Source: Aureimonas altamirensis (GTDB lineage: Bacteria; Pseudomonadota; Alphaproteobacteria; Rhizobiales; Rhizobiaceae). From it: a DNA stretch of 64,000 bases. Position 1 is the stretch's first letter. Every line of letters begins with the position of its first letter. Location of the stretch: contig NZ_BBWQ01000010.1 in NCBI RefSeq assembly GCF_001463885.1, positions 248,001-312,000 of the forward strand, written 5' to 3'. Position numbers and translations under genes: made by a program. Positions 9,749-16,974 of the stretch are shown piece after piece. The notes beneath the pieces were generated by a model. It worked only from the letters and a program-made list of their open reading frames with translations. It searched no databases and had not been told where the DNA came from.

Positions 9749-11099
9749 GACGCACGACGAGGATATCCATTGCCAGCATGGTCACGAGGGCTGCGCCGAC
9801 CAGCGGAAAGACGATGCCGCCGATGGCCAGAATCACGAGGATGCCGGCAAAGGCACCGCGTTGCCCCGGCAAGGGCGGCACCCCCATGGAGCCCGCCGGC
9901 CGGCGTTTCCACCACATGATGGCGGCCGACACCGCAAGGACCACATTGCCGATACAGACCGCCAGAAGCAGCAACTGGTTCAAAAGGCCGAACTGCTGGC
10001 CCATGTGGACATTGATGCCGAACTCCAGCCAGCGCCCCAGCGGCCCGTAATCCGCATAGGACATGTCCAGCAGCGGTGCGCCTGTATACTGGTCCAGATG
10101 CACGACGCGCTGCTGCGCAAGATCGTTCGGATAGACCGAGCCGGTGTAGACCCCGGTGGGGCCGGACGGAATGTTGACGGCATAGCCGGCGTGCAGGCCC
10201 AGCCTGTCGAATTCGGCGACCGCATCGTCGATGCCGATGGGCACCGGTGCGGCGGTCGCGGGTGGCGCGGACAGCGGCACCCGGGCCTGATCCAGAGACC
10301 AGGTCGTCGTCCCCTCTTCGGACAGTTTCACCTGCGACATGGGTATGTCGACCCGCACGCCCGACGGATAGCCGAAATTCGTGCCGTTGGCCCACGCATT
10401 CACCTGCGCGCCCCACACGCCGGACCATGGCATGCCGGTAATGGCCAGGAACACGATGAAGCCGCCGAGGACGACGCCCAGAACGGCATGCGTATCGCGC
10501 CAGAAGACGCGCTTTGCGGGCGCTCCACGCACGGTTACGACGCCGCCGGCCTGCCCGCGCGGCCACCAGAGGTAGATCCCCGTCAGCACGAGAAGGATCG
10601 ACAATCCACCGGCGATCTCGATGACGCCGCGGGCCACCGGCCCGAAATAGCGCAGGCTGTGCAGATAGCGCACCGTCCACATGACGGTCCCGCGGTCGGC
10701 GAGAGTGCCGAGCACCGTGCCGTCATACGGGTTCACATAGACCGCGACACGATCTCCGAGCGGCGTGACGACCGTCACCTCCGCCGAGGCGTCGGCGGCG
10801 GGCGGCTGGGTAAACTTGATCGCGGTGCCGGGCTGTACCGACAGCGCCGACCAGATCATGGCGGACGGCGCCGCCGCAGCGGCGCCCTCCTGGATTTCTA
10901 CGCGCTTCAGATCCGAATGGATCAGGGCATCCAGCTCGTTCCGGAACAGGTACAGCGCGCCCGTGATCGACAAGGTGATCAGGAACGGCAGGACGAACAG
11001 TCCGGCAAAGAAATGCCAGCGCCAGACGGCGCGGTACAGGTCGGCGGACGGACGGCCGCGCACGGCTCCGCCCACCCCCGGTCGGGGTGAAGACGACAT
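9702..11099 (-). CDS. PepSY-associated TM protein (PiuB/YcnJ-like)
   Basis: 465 residues with the PepSY_TM layout. TM1 near 30-50 includes [15 protein letters not shown] large extracytoplasmic part contains PepSY units, a second helix lies near 140-165 ([18 protein letters not shown]), a third near 190-215 ([13 protein letters not shown]), and a closing pair sits after about 370. Such proteins are linked to metal or siderophore reduction and uptake. It is last in a set with PCuAC and DUF2946 genes, which points to copper or iron handling at the envelope. Its final 47 bases overlap antisense with the end of the broken glutaminase frame. Confidence 0.85.
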   Translation of the reverse strand: MSSSPRPGVGGAVRGRPSADLYRAVWRWHFFAGLFVLPFLITLSITGALYLFRNELDALIHSDLKRVEIQEGAAAAAPSAMIWSALSVQPGTAIKFTQPPAADASAEVTVVTPLGDRVAVYVNPYDGTVLGTLADRGTVMWTVRYLHSLRYFGPVARGVIEIAGGLSILLVLTGIYLWWPRGQAGGVVTVRGAPAKRVFWRDTHAVLGVVLGGFIVFLAITGMPWSGVWGAQVNAWANGTNFGYPSGVRVDIPMSQVKLSEEGTTTWSLDQARVPLSAPPATAAPVPIGIDDAVAEFDRLGLHAGYAVNIPSGPTGVYTGSVYPNDLAQQRVVHLDQYTGAPLLDMSYADYGPLGRWLEFGINVHMGQQFGLLNQLLLLAVCIGNVVLAVSAAIMWWKRRPAGSMGVPPLPGQRGAFAGILVILAIGGIVFPLVGAALVTMLAMDILVVRLTRAMRRRRTSPSAT

Positions 11100-11124
11100 G
11101 ATCGCTTATCCTGCGTTCAGGGCG

Positions 11125-11610
11125 TCAGTGGCCGCTATGGCCGGATGGGCCGCTGCCGCCGCCGATGGGGCCGACGGCCAGTTCCACCGACACCGTCCCG
11201 GCCTTCTCGAACTGCAGCTCCAGCGGCACCTTCTCGCCTTCGGTCAGCGGCTTTTCCAGGCCGACCAGCATGAAGTGGTAGCCGCCGGGCGCCAGCGCCG
11301 CCTCCCCGCCCGCAGGGATCTCCAGCCCCTCGGGTACGGCGCGCATCTTCATGACGCCGTTGGCCATTTCCATGAAATGGATTTCGACCGTCTGCGCGGC
11401 CGGCGTGGACGCGCCCACCAGACGGTCTGCCTCTGGACCCTTGTTCTGGATGGTCATGTAGCCCGCGCCGACATTGGCGGTCGGCGGGGTGGCACGCGAC
11501 CAGGGATGGTCGATATGCAGGGAACCGGCGGTGTAATCATGGGCCGATGCGGGGGCGATCGCCAGGATCGAAGCCGCGAGCGTCAGCGCGGCGAAGGCGT
11601 GTCTAAGCAT
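11125..11610 (-). CDS. Periplasmic copper chaperone PCu(A)C family
   Basis: 161 residues with a signal peptide (MLRHAFAALT to APASAHD) and a cupredoxin-like domain. The copper-site ligands are visible as His78 (EIHFM), Met89 (MKMR), His112 and Met114 (YHFM), close to the H-x10-M-x21-H-x-M pattern. The C-terminus is Gly/His-rich. PCuAC delivers Cu(I) to the CuA site of cytochrome c oxidase. The gene lies 25 bases upstream of the PepSY gene and 62 bases downstream of the DUF2946 gene, all in one direction. The ATG at 11610 is chosen from the signal peptide; a longer in-frame reading overlaps the upstream gene. Confidence 0.9.
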   Translation of the reverse strand: MLRHAFAALTLAASILAIAPASAHDYTAGSLHIDHPWSRATPPTANVGAGYMTIQNKGPEADRLVGASTPAAQTVEIHFMEMANGVMKMRAVPEGLEIPAGGEAALAPGGYHFMLVGLEKPLTEGEKVPLELQFEKAGTVSVELAVGPIGGGSGPSGHSGH

Positions 11611-11672
11611 GGGATGTCTCTCCGAAACCGAAATCGATAAGGCCGCGCCGCACATTCGCGGACGGCCGACAA

Positions 11673-12092
11673 TCAGGCGGAGGCTTGCGGTGGTCCGCGC
11701 GTATCGCGCGCCAGACCCAACAGATGCGGTGTCGGCAGCGGGTCCGCCACGCGGTGCGGCAACGGCACGGCCATCTCGGCACGCGCGAATGCAGGTCCAA
11801 GGTCGCTCCCCTGTGGAAGTGCCGCCAGAAGCGTCGGGTCTGCCATATGGCAGACTGCGCAAGGGCATCGATGACCCTGGCTGTCCTGCGTTGTTCCATC
11901 GTCGGAAGAGGCTCCGACCACATCGGACGGGTGGCAGATGACGAAGCGGACGCCCGCCTCGGGCTGCAGCGTGACCGTGCTGCCGCAGGCAAAGCCCGTC
12001 ATCAGCACCTGCAAAACCAGCAGATAGCCCGTCAGGGCGGCAAGCACGCCGCCGGACAGCCGATCTCCGATGATTTGCCGAACCCACCTCAT
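11673..12092 (-). CDS. DUF2946-like membrane/periplasmic protein
   Basis: 139 residues. One N-terminal hydrophobic helix (about 15-36) is followed by a Cys/His-bearing stretch (FVICHPSD, CPCAVCHM) and the closing RGPP typical of DUF2946. The family often sits beside copper chaperones and TonB-type metal genes; a biochemical function is not established. The CxCxxCH cluster suggests metal binding, probably copper, given the PCuAC neighbour. It is the first gene of the three-gene set and probably carries the promoter upstream of 12092. Confidence 0.7.
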   Translation of the reverse strand: MRWVRQIIGDRLSGGVLAALTGYLLVLQVLMTGFACGSTVTLQPEAGVRFVICHPSDVVGASSDDGTTQDSQGHRCPCAVCHMADPTLLAALPQGSDLGPAFARAEMAVPLPHRVADPLPTPHLLGLARDTRGPPQASA

Positions 12093-12132
12093 GGCGCGAT
12101 CAATGCCGCATCACGACGGCAAAGTCACGTGC

Positions 12133-12756
12133 TCAAACGCGACGCACGAGCGTCCAGACGGCCGTCGCGGCCAGAATGGCGGCGGCGCTGCGGTTCAGCC
12201 TTTCGAGGCGGCCGGGCCGGGCCATGAAGCCGCGGGCCCTGGCGGCCAATGCGGCATAAGGCGTCATGACGAGCGTCAGCACCAGCACGGTCGCACCGGC
12301 CAGCATGAGGAAGCTGGGCAGCGATACATGCGACAGGTCCATCAGCGTGGGAAGCAAGGCGAGATAGAAGACGATCGTCTTGGGATTGCCGAGCGTGATC
12401 AGATACCCGGCCGCGAAGCTTCCCCGCAGGCTGCCGCCGGCCGCACCCTCGACGGTGCGGGGCTGTGCGGCGCTACGCCAGAGCTTGTAGGCCAGCCATG
12501 CGAGATAGAGGGACGCCGCAATCCGCACCACCACGAAGAACTCGCCGAAAGCCTCGGCGATGATCGCCAGGCCAAAGCAGGCGGCCGCAAGATAGGTAAG
12601 GTCGCCGAGGATCAGGCCGCCGGCAAAGGCCAGGCCATGGCCGAAGCCGGAGCCGAGCGCGCGTGCAATCAGCGCGACGACGCCGGGACCGGGCACGGCG
12701 GCGGCAATGGCAAGCGCGATGCAGAAGGGCAGAAGCTGCGCGACGCTCAGCATCAC
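12133..12756 (-). CDS. LysE/RhtB family amino-acid exporter
   Basis: 207 residues with six predicted membrane helices and the LysE-family N-terminal motif AAAVPGPGVVALIARAL. It also has LYLAWLAYKLWRS and a central GNPKTIVFYLALLP. Members export amino acids or related metabolites with proton antiport; the substrate is unknown here. It begins at adjacent GTG/ATG codons (12756/12753) directly after the stop of the PhnA-domain gene, so the two are almost certainly co-translated. Confidence 0.88.
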   Translation of the reverse strand: MMLSVAQLLPFCIALAIAAAVPGPGVVALIARALGSGFGHGLAFAGGLILGDLTYLAAACFGLAIIAEAFGEFFVVVRIAASLYLAWLAYKLWRSAAQPRTVEGAAGGSLRGSFAAGYLITLGNPKTIVFYLALLPTLMDLSHVSLPSFLMLAGATVLVLTLVMTPYAALAARARGFMARPGRLERLNRSAAAILAATAVWTLVRRV

Positions 12757-13056
12757 CTACCTCTTGCGCACGAATTCGGCGCGCAGGACGAGGCCCTTGA
12801 TGCCATCGAACTTGCAGTCGATCTCCTGAGCGTCGCCCGTCAGCCGGATGGAGCGGATCAGCGTGCCGCGCTTCAGCGTCTGGCCCGCGCCCTTTACGTC
12901 GAGATCCTTGATGAGCACGACCTGGTCGCCGTCCGCCAGCACATTGCCGGCAGAATCACGCACCGTCGCGGCGTCGGCCTTGCGTGCCGCGATGTCGGAA
13001 GCCGGGAGCCACTCACCGGTTTCCTCGTCGTAGATATAGTCGTCGTCGCTGGTCAT
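12757..13056 (-). CDS. PhnA-domain protein (YjdM-like) lacking the zinc ribbon
   Basis: 99 residues. The C-terminal PhnA beta-domain is recognisable (VRDSAGNVLADGDQV, KRGTLIRSIRL, EIDCKFDGIKGLVL). The usual N-terminal zinc ribbon with paired Cys is replaced by an acidic stretch (DDDYIYDEETGEWLP). Despite the historic name, these proteins are not proven phosphonate enzymes. The gene abuts the LysE exporter with no spacer. The same N-terminal DEETGEW context occurs in other alphaproteobacterial members as far as I recall, so this may be a normal subfamily and not a truncation. Confidence 0.8.
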   Translation of the reverse strand: MTSDDDYIYDEETGEWLPASDIAARKADAATVRDSAGNVLADGDQVVLIKDLDVKGAGQTLKRGTLIRSIRLTGDAQEIDCKFDGIKGLVLRAEFVRKR

Positions 13057-13136
13057 GCCGGCCGTCCTGTCGAAGAATCGGCGAACCTTACGTCGGCGTC
13101 ACAGCGCAAACAATCGACCCATGATTGCGGACACGC

Positions 13137-13169
13137 AAAAGGCCGCCGCCCGTTGCCGGGCGCGGCCTC
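13137..13169 (-). terminator. Rho-independent terminator after the small basic protein gene
   Basis: Read on the minus strand, GGCCGCGCCCG, a GCAA-type loop and CGGGCGGCGGCC (one bulged G) are followed by TTTT. It sits 31 bases after the stop at 13200. Confidence 0.7.
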
Positions 13170-13199
13170 TCGAAACGATCCAAGCTATGCCGTATCGGC

Positions 13200-13361
13200 T
13201 TAGCGGCTGATGCCGTAATACTGGTCAGCGTCGATGCCGGCGGCCTTGAGGGCGGCACGGCTGGGACGACGGCCGGCTTCGGCGGCAGCGGCGCAAGCGG
13301 CGACGCCACCAACAAAATCAGTCAGGCTGCGCAGGCGGCTGGTGAAGCTACGTTCGGTCAT
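13200..13361 (-). CDS. Small conserved protein, DUF1127-like
   Basis: A 53-residue protein. It begins MTERSFTSRLRSLTDFVGG, has an Ala-rich middle, then EAGRRPSRAALKAAGI and ends YYGISR. The ATG at 13361 has a strong AAGGAG six to seven bases upstream, and a good terminator follows, so it is a real monocistronic gene. The layout (short, Arg-rich, helical, ending in an L-x-x-x-GI-D motif) resembles the DUF1127/YjiS group of small RNA- or stress-linked proteins in alphaproteobacteria. That assignment is tentative. No function is claimed. Confidence 0.7.
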   Translation of the reverse strand: MTERSFTSRLRSLTDFVGGVAACAAAAEAGRRPSRAALKAAGIDADQYYGISR

Positions 13362-13432
13362 GATCCATCTCCTTCATCTCTTGAGACGGAATATGGACCC
13401 TGCGATGTGCAACAAGAAGAGGCATGAACAAG

Positions 13433-13463
13433 AGGCAGCCATGCACGATCTGCATGGCTGCCT
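13433..13463 (-). terminator. Terminator hairpin after glgX
   Basis: AGGCAGCCATGCA, a 5-base loop, then its perfect 13-bp complement. It lies 9 bases beyond the glgX stop at 13473, with a T-rich tract (CTTGTTC) following on the minus strand. The opposite side carries GATTTTG, so it could also act on plus-strand transcripts. Confidence 0.7.
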
Positions 13464-13472
13464 GATTTTGCT

Positions 13473-15860
13473 CTACTGCTGCTGGCGCTCGTCCACCCGC
13501 GTGAAGCGAACCCTGTCGGCCGCAGCCCTGATGAAGGCTTCGGACACGTAGGTAAACGAGCGTTCCCAATCCCGTGTCGTCTCTCCACCTTCTTCCGGCT
13601 CCAGCAGGAACACCATGAAGGATCGGCCCGTGACCATGTATTCCGACCCGAAATCGAAGGCGGGAAGATCGTCCATTTCGGGCTGGTTGGTGTCGATGAC
13701 GGCATGCCAGCACACCCCGCCGGCCGCTTCCGGCAGCTTGAAGTTCACCACATCCTCATAGGAGTTCATGACGATGAGCATGGTGGCGTCGGTTCCGATA
13801 CGGCGGATGCCTTCGGATTGCGCCCGGCCGTCCACCAGGACACCGAAGCAGCGCGTGCTGTCGTCGGCCCAGTTTTCGTCTTCGAACTCCACGCCGGCCG
13901 GTGTCAGCCACGTAACGTCCTTGACACCCAGCTCCTCGTCATACTCGCCGTGCAGGAACCGGCCGCGCCGCAGCATGGGCAAGGCCTGGCGCACGCGAAT
14001 GAGCTTCTGAACGAATTGGGCAAGGTCGCGCCCCTCGTCCGTCACGTCCCAGTCGATCCAGCCGATCTCGTTATCCTGCGCATAGGCGTTGTTGTTGCCG
14101 CCCTGCGTGCGGGCGAACTCGTCGCCGGCAAGGATCATCGGCGTTCCGCGTGAGAACAGCAGCGTCGCGAAGAAGTTGCGCAACTGGCGGAAGCGCAGGT
14201 CCGTCAGCTCCTTGTCGTCGCTTGGCCCCTCATGCCCATAATTGTACGAGAGATTGTGCGAGTGACCGTCGCGATTGTCTTCGCCATTCGCGTCATTGTG
14301 CTTGTCGTTATAGCAGACAAGATCATGCAGCGTGAAACCGTCATGCGCCGTCACGAAGTTCACCGACGCCCATGGCTTGCGGCCCCGGTTGTCGAACAGA
14401 TCGGCGGAAGCGCTGATCTTGTTGGCAACCTTCGGCACCATGCCTTCGTCGCCCTTCCAGTAGGCGCGGATCGTATCGCGGTAGCCGTCGTTCCACTCGG
14501 CCCAGCCTGGGGGGAAGCGCCCCACCTGATAACCGCCGGGACCGCAATCCCACGGCTCTGCGATCAGCTTGACCTGGCTGAGAAGCGGATCCTGCTGGCA
14601 GGCATGAAGGAAGGACGACTCTTCCGAAAAGCCGGTCGGTTCGCGCGCGAGGATCGTCGCAAGATCGAAGCGGAACCCATCGACGCGCATCTCCCCTGCC
14701 CAGTAGCGCAGGCTGTCCATCACCATCTGCATGACGCGCGGATGGCTTGTGTTCACCGTGTTACCGGTGCCGGTGTCGTTGATGTAATAGCGCTTCTCGT
14801 CCGGCATGAGCCGGTAGTAGCTGGCGTTGTCGATCCCCTTGAAGGAGAGCGTGGGTCCAAGTTCGTTGCCCTCTGCCGTGTGGTTGTAGACCACGTCGAG
14901 GATCACCTCGAGGCCGGCATGGTGGAAGGTGGAGACGAATTCCTTGAACTCGTTGATGAAGGGGCTGGTCAGATAGCGCGGCGCCGGCGCGAAGAAGCCG
15001 AGCGTGTTGTAGCCCCAATAGTTATGCAGCCCCTTGTCGACGAGATAGCTGTCGTCGACGAAGGCGTGGATCGGCATCAATTCCACCGAGGTGACGCCCA
15101 GGCTGCGGATGTACCGGATGACGTCGGCATTCATCATGGCGGCGAACTTGCCACGGTCATGGTCGCTGACGGATGGGTGCCGCTGCGTGAAGCCCTTGAC
15201 GTGGGCCTCGTAGAAGATCGTGGATTCCCACGGAATGTTCGGTCGCCGCTCGTCACCCCAGGTGAAGGCCGGGTCCACCACACGGGCCTTGGGCACGAAG
15301 GCGGCGCTGTCCCGCTCGTCGTAGGACAGGTCGGCATCGTCGGACCCGATCGTATAACCGAAGATCGAATGGTCCCAGATCAGGTCGCCGACATGCGCCT
15401 TGGCGTAAGGATCGAGCAACAGCTTGTTCGGGTTGAAGCGGTGTCCGGCATCCGGCTCGTACGGCCCGTGGACGCGGAAGCCGTAGATCCAGCCCGGCCG
15501 CGCATCGGGCAGGTAACCATGATAGATTTCGTTGGTGTATTCGGGCAGCTCGATGCGCTCGATCTCCCGTTCGCCCTGCGCATCGAAGATGCACAATTCC
15601 ACCTTGGTGGCGGCGGACGAGAAGATGGCGAAGTTGACGCCAAGGCCATCCCATGTGGCGCCCAGGGGGTAAGGCCGCCCGGATTGTATCCGGGTACGGC
15701 TGACGGCCGGCTTGGCCGGCTTCTGCTGCAATGCAATCTTGGGCGGGGTCTGAACGTTCACGGACGCGCTCGCTTCTGTTCGAGGAGGACGGGCCAGTAA
15801 GCGATGAGGCGCGGATTTGTTCCCGCATCGGCGAAGAGGGGGCAACGCTTTCGCAATCAT
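13473..15860 (-). CDS. glgX: Glycogen debranching enzyme GlgX (isoamylase type)
   Basis: 795 codons from the first ATG. A GH13 glycogen debranching protein with an N-terminal CBM48 domain (GRPYPLGATWDGLGVNFA) and the catalytic barrel. Motifs seen are DVVYNHTAEG, RFDLA (nucleophile Asp), LIAEPWD (acid/base Glu) and TAHDGF. It hydrolyses alpha-1,6 branches of glycogen limit dextrins; in rhizobia, homologues also serve trehalose formation from glycogen (TreX). Family similarity begins only near residue 45, so the GTG at 15761 is another possible start, though neither has a strong ribosome site. No other glycogen gene is adjacent. Confidence 0.93.
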   Translation of the reverse strand: MIAKALPPLRRCGNKSAPHRLLARPPRTEASASVNVQTPPKIALQQKPAKPAVSRTRIQSGRPYPLGATWDGLGVNFAIFSSAATKVELCIFDAQGEREIERIELPEYTNEIYHGYLPDARPGWIYGFRVHGPYEPDAGHRFNPNKLLLDPYAKAHVGDLIWDHSIFGYTIGSDDADLSYDERDSAAFVPKARVVDPAFTWGDERRPNIPWESTIFYEAHVKGFTQRHPSVSDHDRGKFAAMMNADVIRYIRSLGVTSVELMPIHAFVDDSYLVDKGLHNYWGYNTLGFFAPAPRYLTSPFINEFKEFVSTFHHAGLEVILDVVYNHTAEGNELGPTLSFKGIDNASYYRLMPDEKRYYINDTGTGNTVNTSHPRVMQMVMDSLRYWAGEMRVDGFRFDLATILAREPTGFSEESSFLHACQQDPLLSQVKLIAEPWDCGPGGYQVGRFPPGWAEWNDGYRDTIRAYWKGDEGMVPKVANKISASADLFDNRGRKPWASVNFVTAHDGFTLHDLVCYNDKHNDANGEDNRDGHSHNLSYNYGHEGPSDDKELTDLRFRQLRNFFATLLFSRGTPMILAGDEFARTQGGNNNAYAQDNEIGWIDWDVTDEGRDLAQFVQKLIRVRQALPMLRRGRFLHGEYDEELGVKDVTWLTPAGVEFEDENWADDSTRCFGVLVDGRAQSEGIRRIGTDATMLIVMNSYEDVVNFKLPEAAGGVCWHAVIDTNQPEMDDLPAFDFGSEYMVTGRSFMVFLLEPEEGGETTRDWERSFTYVSEAFIRAAADRVRFTRVDERQQQ

Positions 15861-15939
15861 CCACCTAATTAGTATATTTGGCTTTCCGTCGCGCCGGCCC
15901 GGTCTTTACTTTCCAATGCAACGGAAAGGATGACCGGAG

Positions 15940-16587
15940 ATGGATCACATGGTCAGAACGCTCGTCATACCTGGCTACCGCGGCTCCGGCCCGGGCCACT
16001 GGCAAGACCATTTCCTGCGCGCGGAGGCCGGCGCGCTGCTGGTGGAGCAAGACGACTGGGACCGTCCGGTCCTGGCCGACTGGCTGCACCGGCTGGAAGC
16101 GGCCCTTATGGAGCATCCGCACAACGTGCTTGTGGGGCATAGCCTGGGGGCGCTGCTGATCGCGCATCTGGCCGACCGGCCGGCCGCAGCGCATGTCGTC
16201 GGCGCGCTGATGGTGGCGCCGGCCGATGGCGCGCGCATGGCGCGGGCCGATGCGGCCTTTGCCAGCTTCGCCGACATGCCGACGGCCCGCCTGCCCTTCC
16301 CCTCCATCCTGGTGGCGTCGCGCGACGATCCTTACATGAGCTTTGCGGCATCCAGATCCTTCGCGGCCAGTTGGGGGGCGGCGCTGGTAGACGCCGGCAA
16401 GGCAGGGCACATCAATATCGACAGCGGCCATGGACACTGGCCCGAAGCGCATGTGCTTGCGGCCTCTCTGGCCGGGCGCGCCGGTGATCCGAGGCGCGAA
16501 GCCATTCCCATCGGCGGCCCATTCCCGTATCAGACGGTCCCGTACGGCGCCCAGTTCCCCGCGCGCCGACAGGCACAAGGAGTCTGA
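15940..16587 (+). CDS. RBBP9/YdeN-type alpha/beta hydrolase
   Basis: 215 residues with a serine-hydrolase fold: strand-loop VIPGYRGSGPGHWQ, nucleophile elbow GHSLGALL, acid in ASRDDPYM and His in GHINIDSGHGHW. This matches the small RBBP9/YdeN family, whose natural substrates are mostly unknown. The last 40 residues run on past the domain and look poorly ordered. An ATG at 15949 is equally placed for translation (CGGAG upstream). It is followed after three bases by the RidA gene, so the two form a unit. Confidence 0.85.
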   Translation: MDHMVRTLVIPGYRGSGPGHWQDHFLRAEAGALLVEQDDWDRPVLADWLHRLEAALMEHPHNVLVGHSLGALLIAHLADRPAAAHVVGALMVAPADGARMARADAAFASFADMPTARLPFPSILVASRDDPYMSFAASRSFAASWGAALVDAGKAGHINIDSGHGHWPEAHVLAASLAGRAGDPRREAIPIGGPFPYQTVPYGAQFPARRQAQGV

Positions 16588-16590
16588 AAG

Positions 16591-16935
16591 ATGAGCATTC
16601 GCAGGATCGAGCCCGGCAAGCGCATGAGCATGGGCGTCGTGCATGGCGGCACCGTGTACCTTGCCGGCCAGGTCGGCGAGCCGGGTGAGGATGTCAGCGC
16701 CCAGACACGGACCATCCTGGCGGAAATCGATCGGCTTCTGGCCGAGGCCGGCACCGACAAGTCGAAGCTGCTCTACGTGCAGATCTGGCTGGCCGACATG
16801 GGCGACTTCGCTGCGATGAACGCCGTGTGGGACGCATGGGTGGACCCGGCCAACCCGCCGGCCCGCGCCACGGGAGAAGCCCGCCTTGCCGCGCCGGAAT
16901 ACAAGGTCGAGATCATCGTGACGGCCGCCGCCTGA
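16591..16935 (+). CDS. RidA family (YjgF/YER057c/UK114) protein
   Basis: 114 residues spanning one RidA domain: VYLAGQVGEPGEDVSAQTR, then KSKLLYVQIWLADM and the C-terminal PPARATGEARLA. The Arg in this last segment is the substrate-binding Arg of the imine deaminases. The protein probably hydrolyses reactive enamine/imine intermediates from PLP enzymes, or belongs to a substrate-specific subgroup. GGAG precedes the ATG at 16591. It is the second gene of a pair with the alpha/beta hydrolase. Confidence 0.9.
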   Translation: MSIRRIEPGKRMSMGVVHGGTVYLAGQVGEPGEDVSAQTRTILAEIDRLLAEAGTDKSKLLYVQIWLADMGDFAAMNAVWDAWVDPANPPARATGEARLAAPEYKVEIIVTAAA

Positions 16936-16944
16936 ACGATGCGG

Positions 16945-16970
16945 CGGGGCAGCGCGCAGGCGCTGCCCCG
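16945..16970. terminator. Bidirectional hairpin between the RidA gene and the RTX toxin gene
   Basis: CGGGGCAGCG, a 6-base loop, then CGCTGCCCCG: a perfect 10-bp stem centred between two convergent stop codons (16935 and 16975). No U-run is present on either side. Confidence 0.55.
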
Positions 16971-16974
16971 AACC

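Noticed and set aside
13125-13427. Plus-strand frame over the small-protein locus
   Set aside because: The minus-strand 53-codon gene has a ribosome site and a terminator, while the plus frame has neither.
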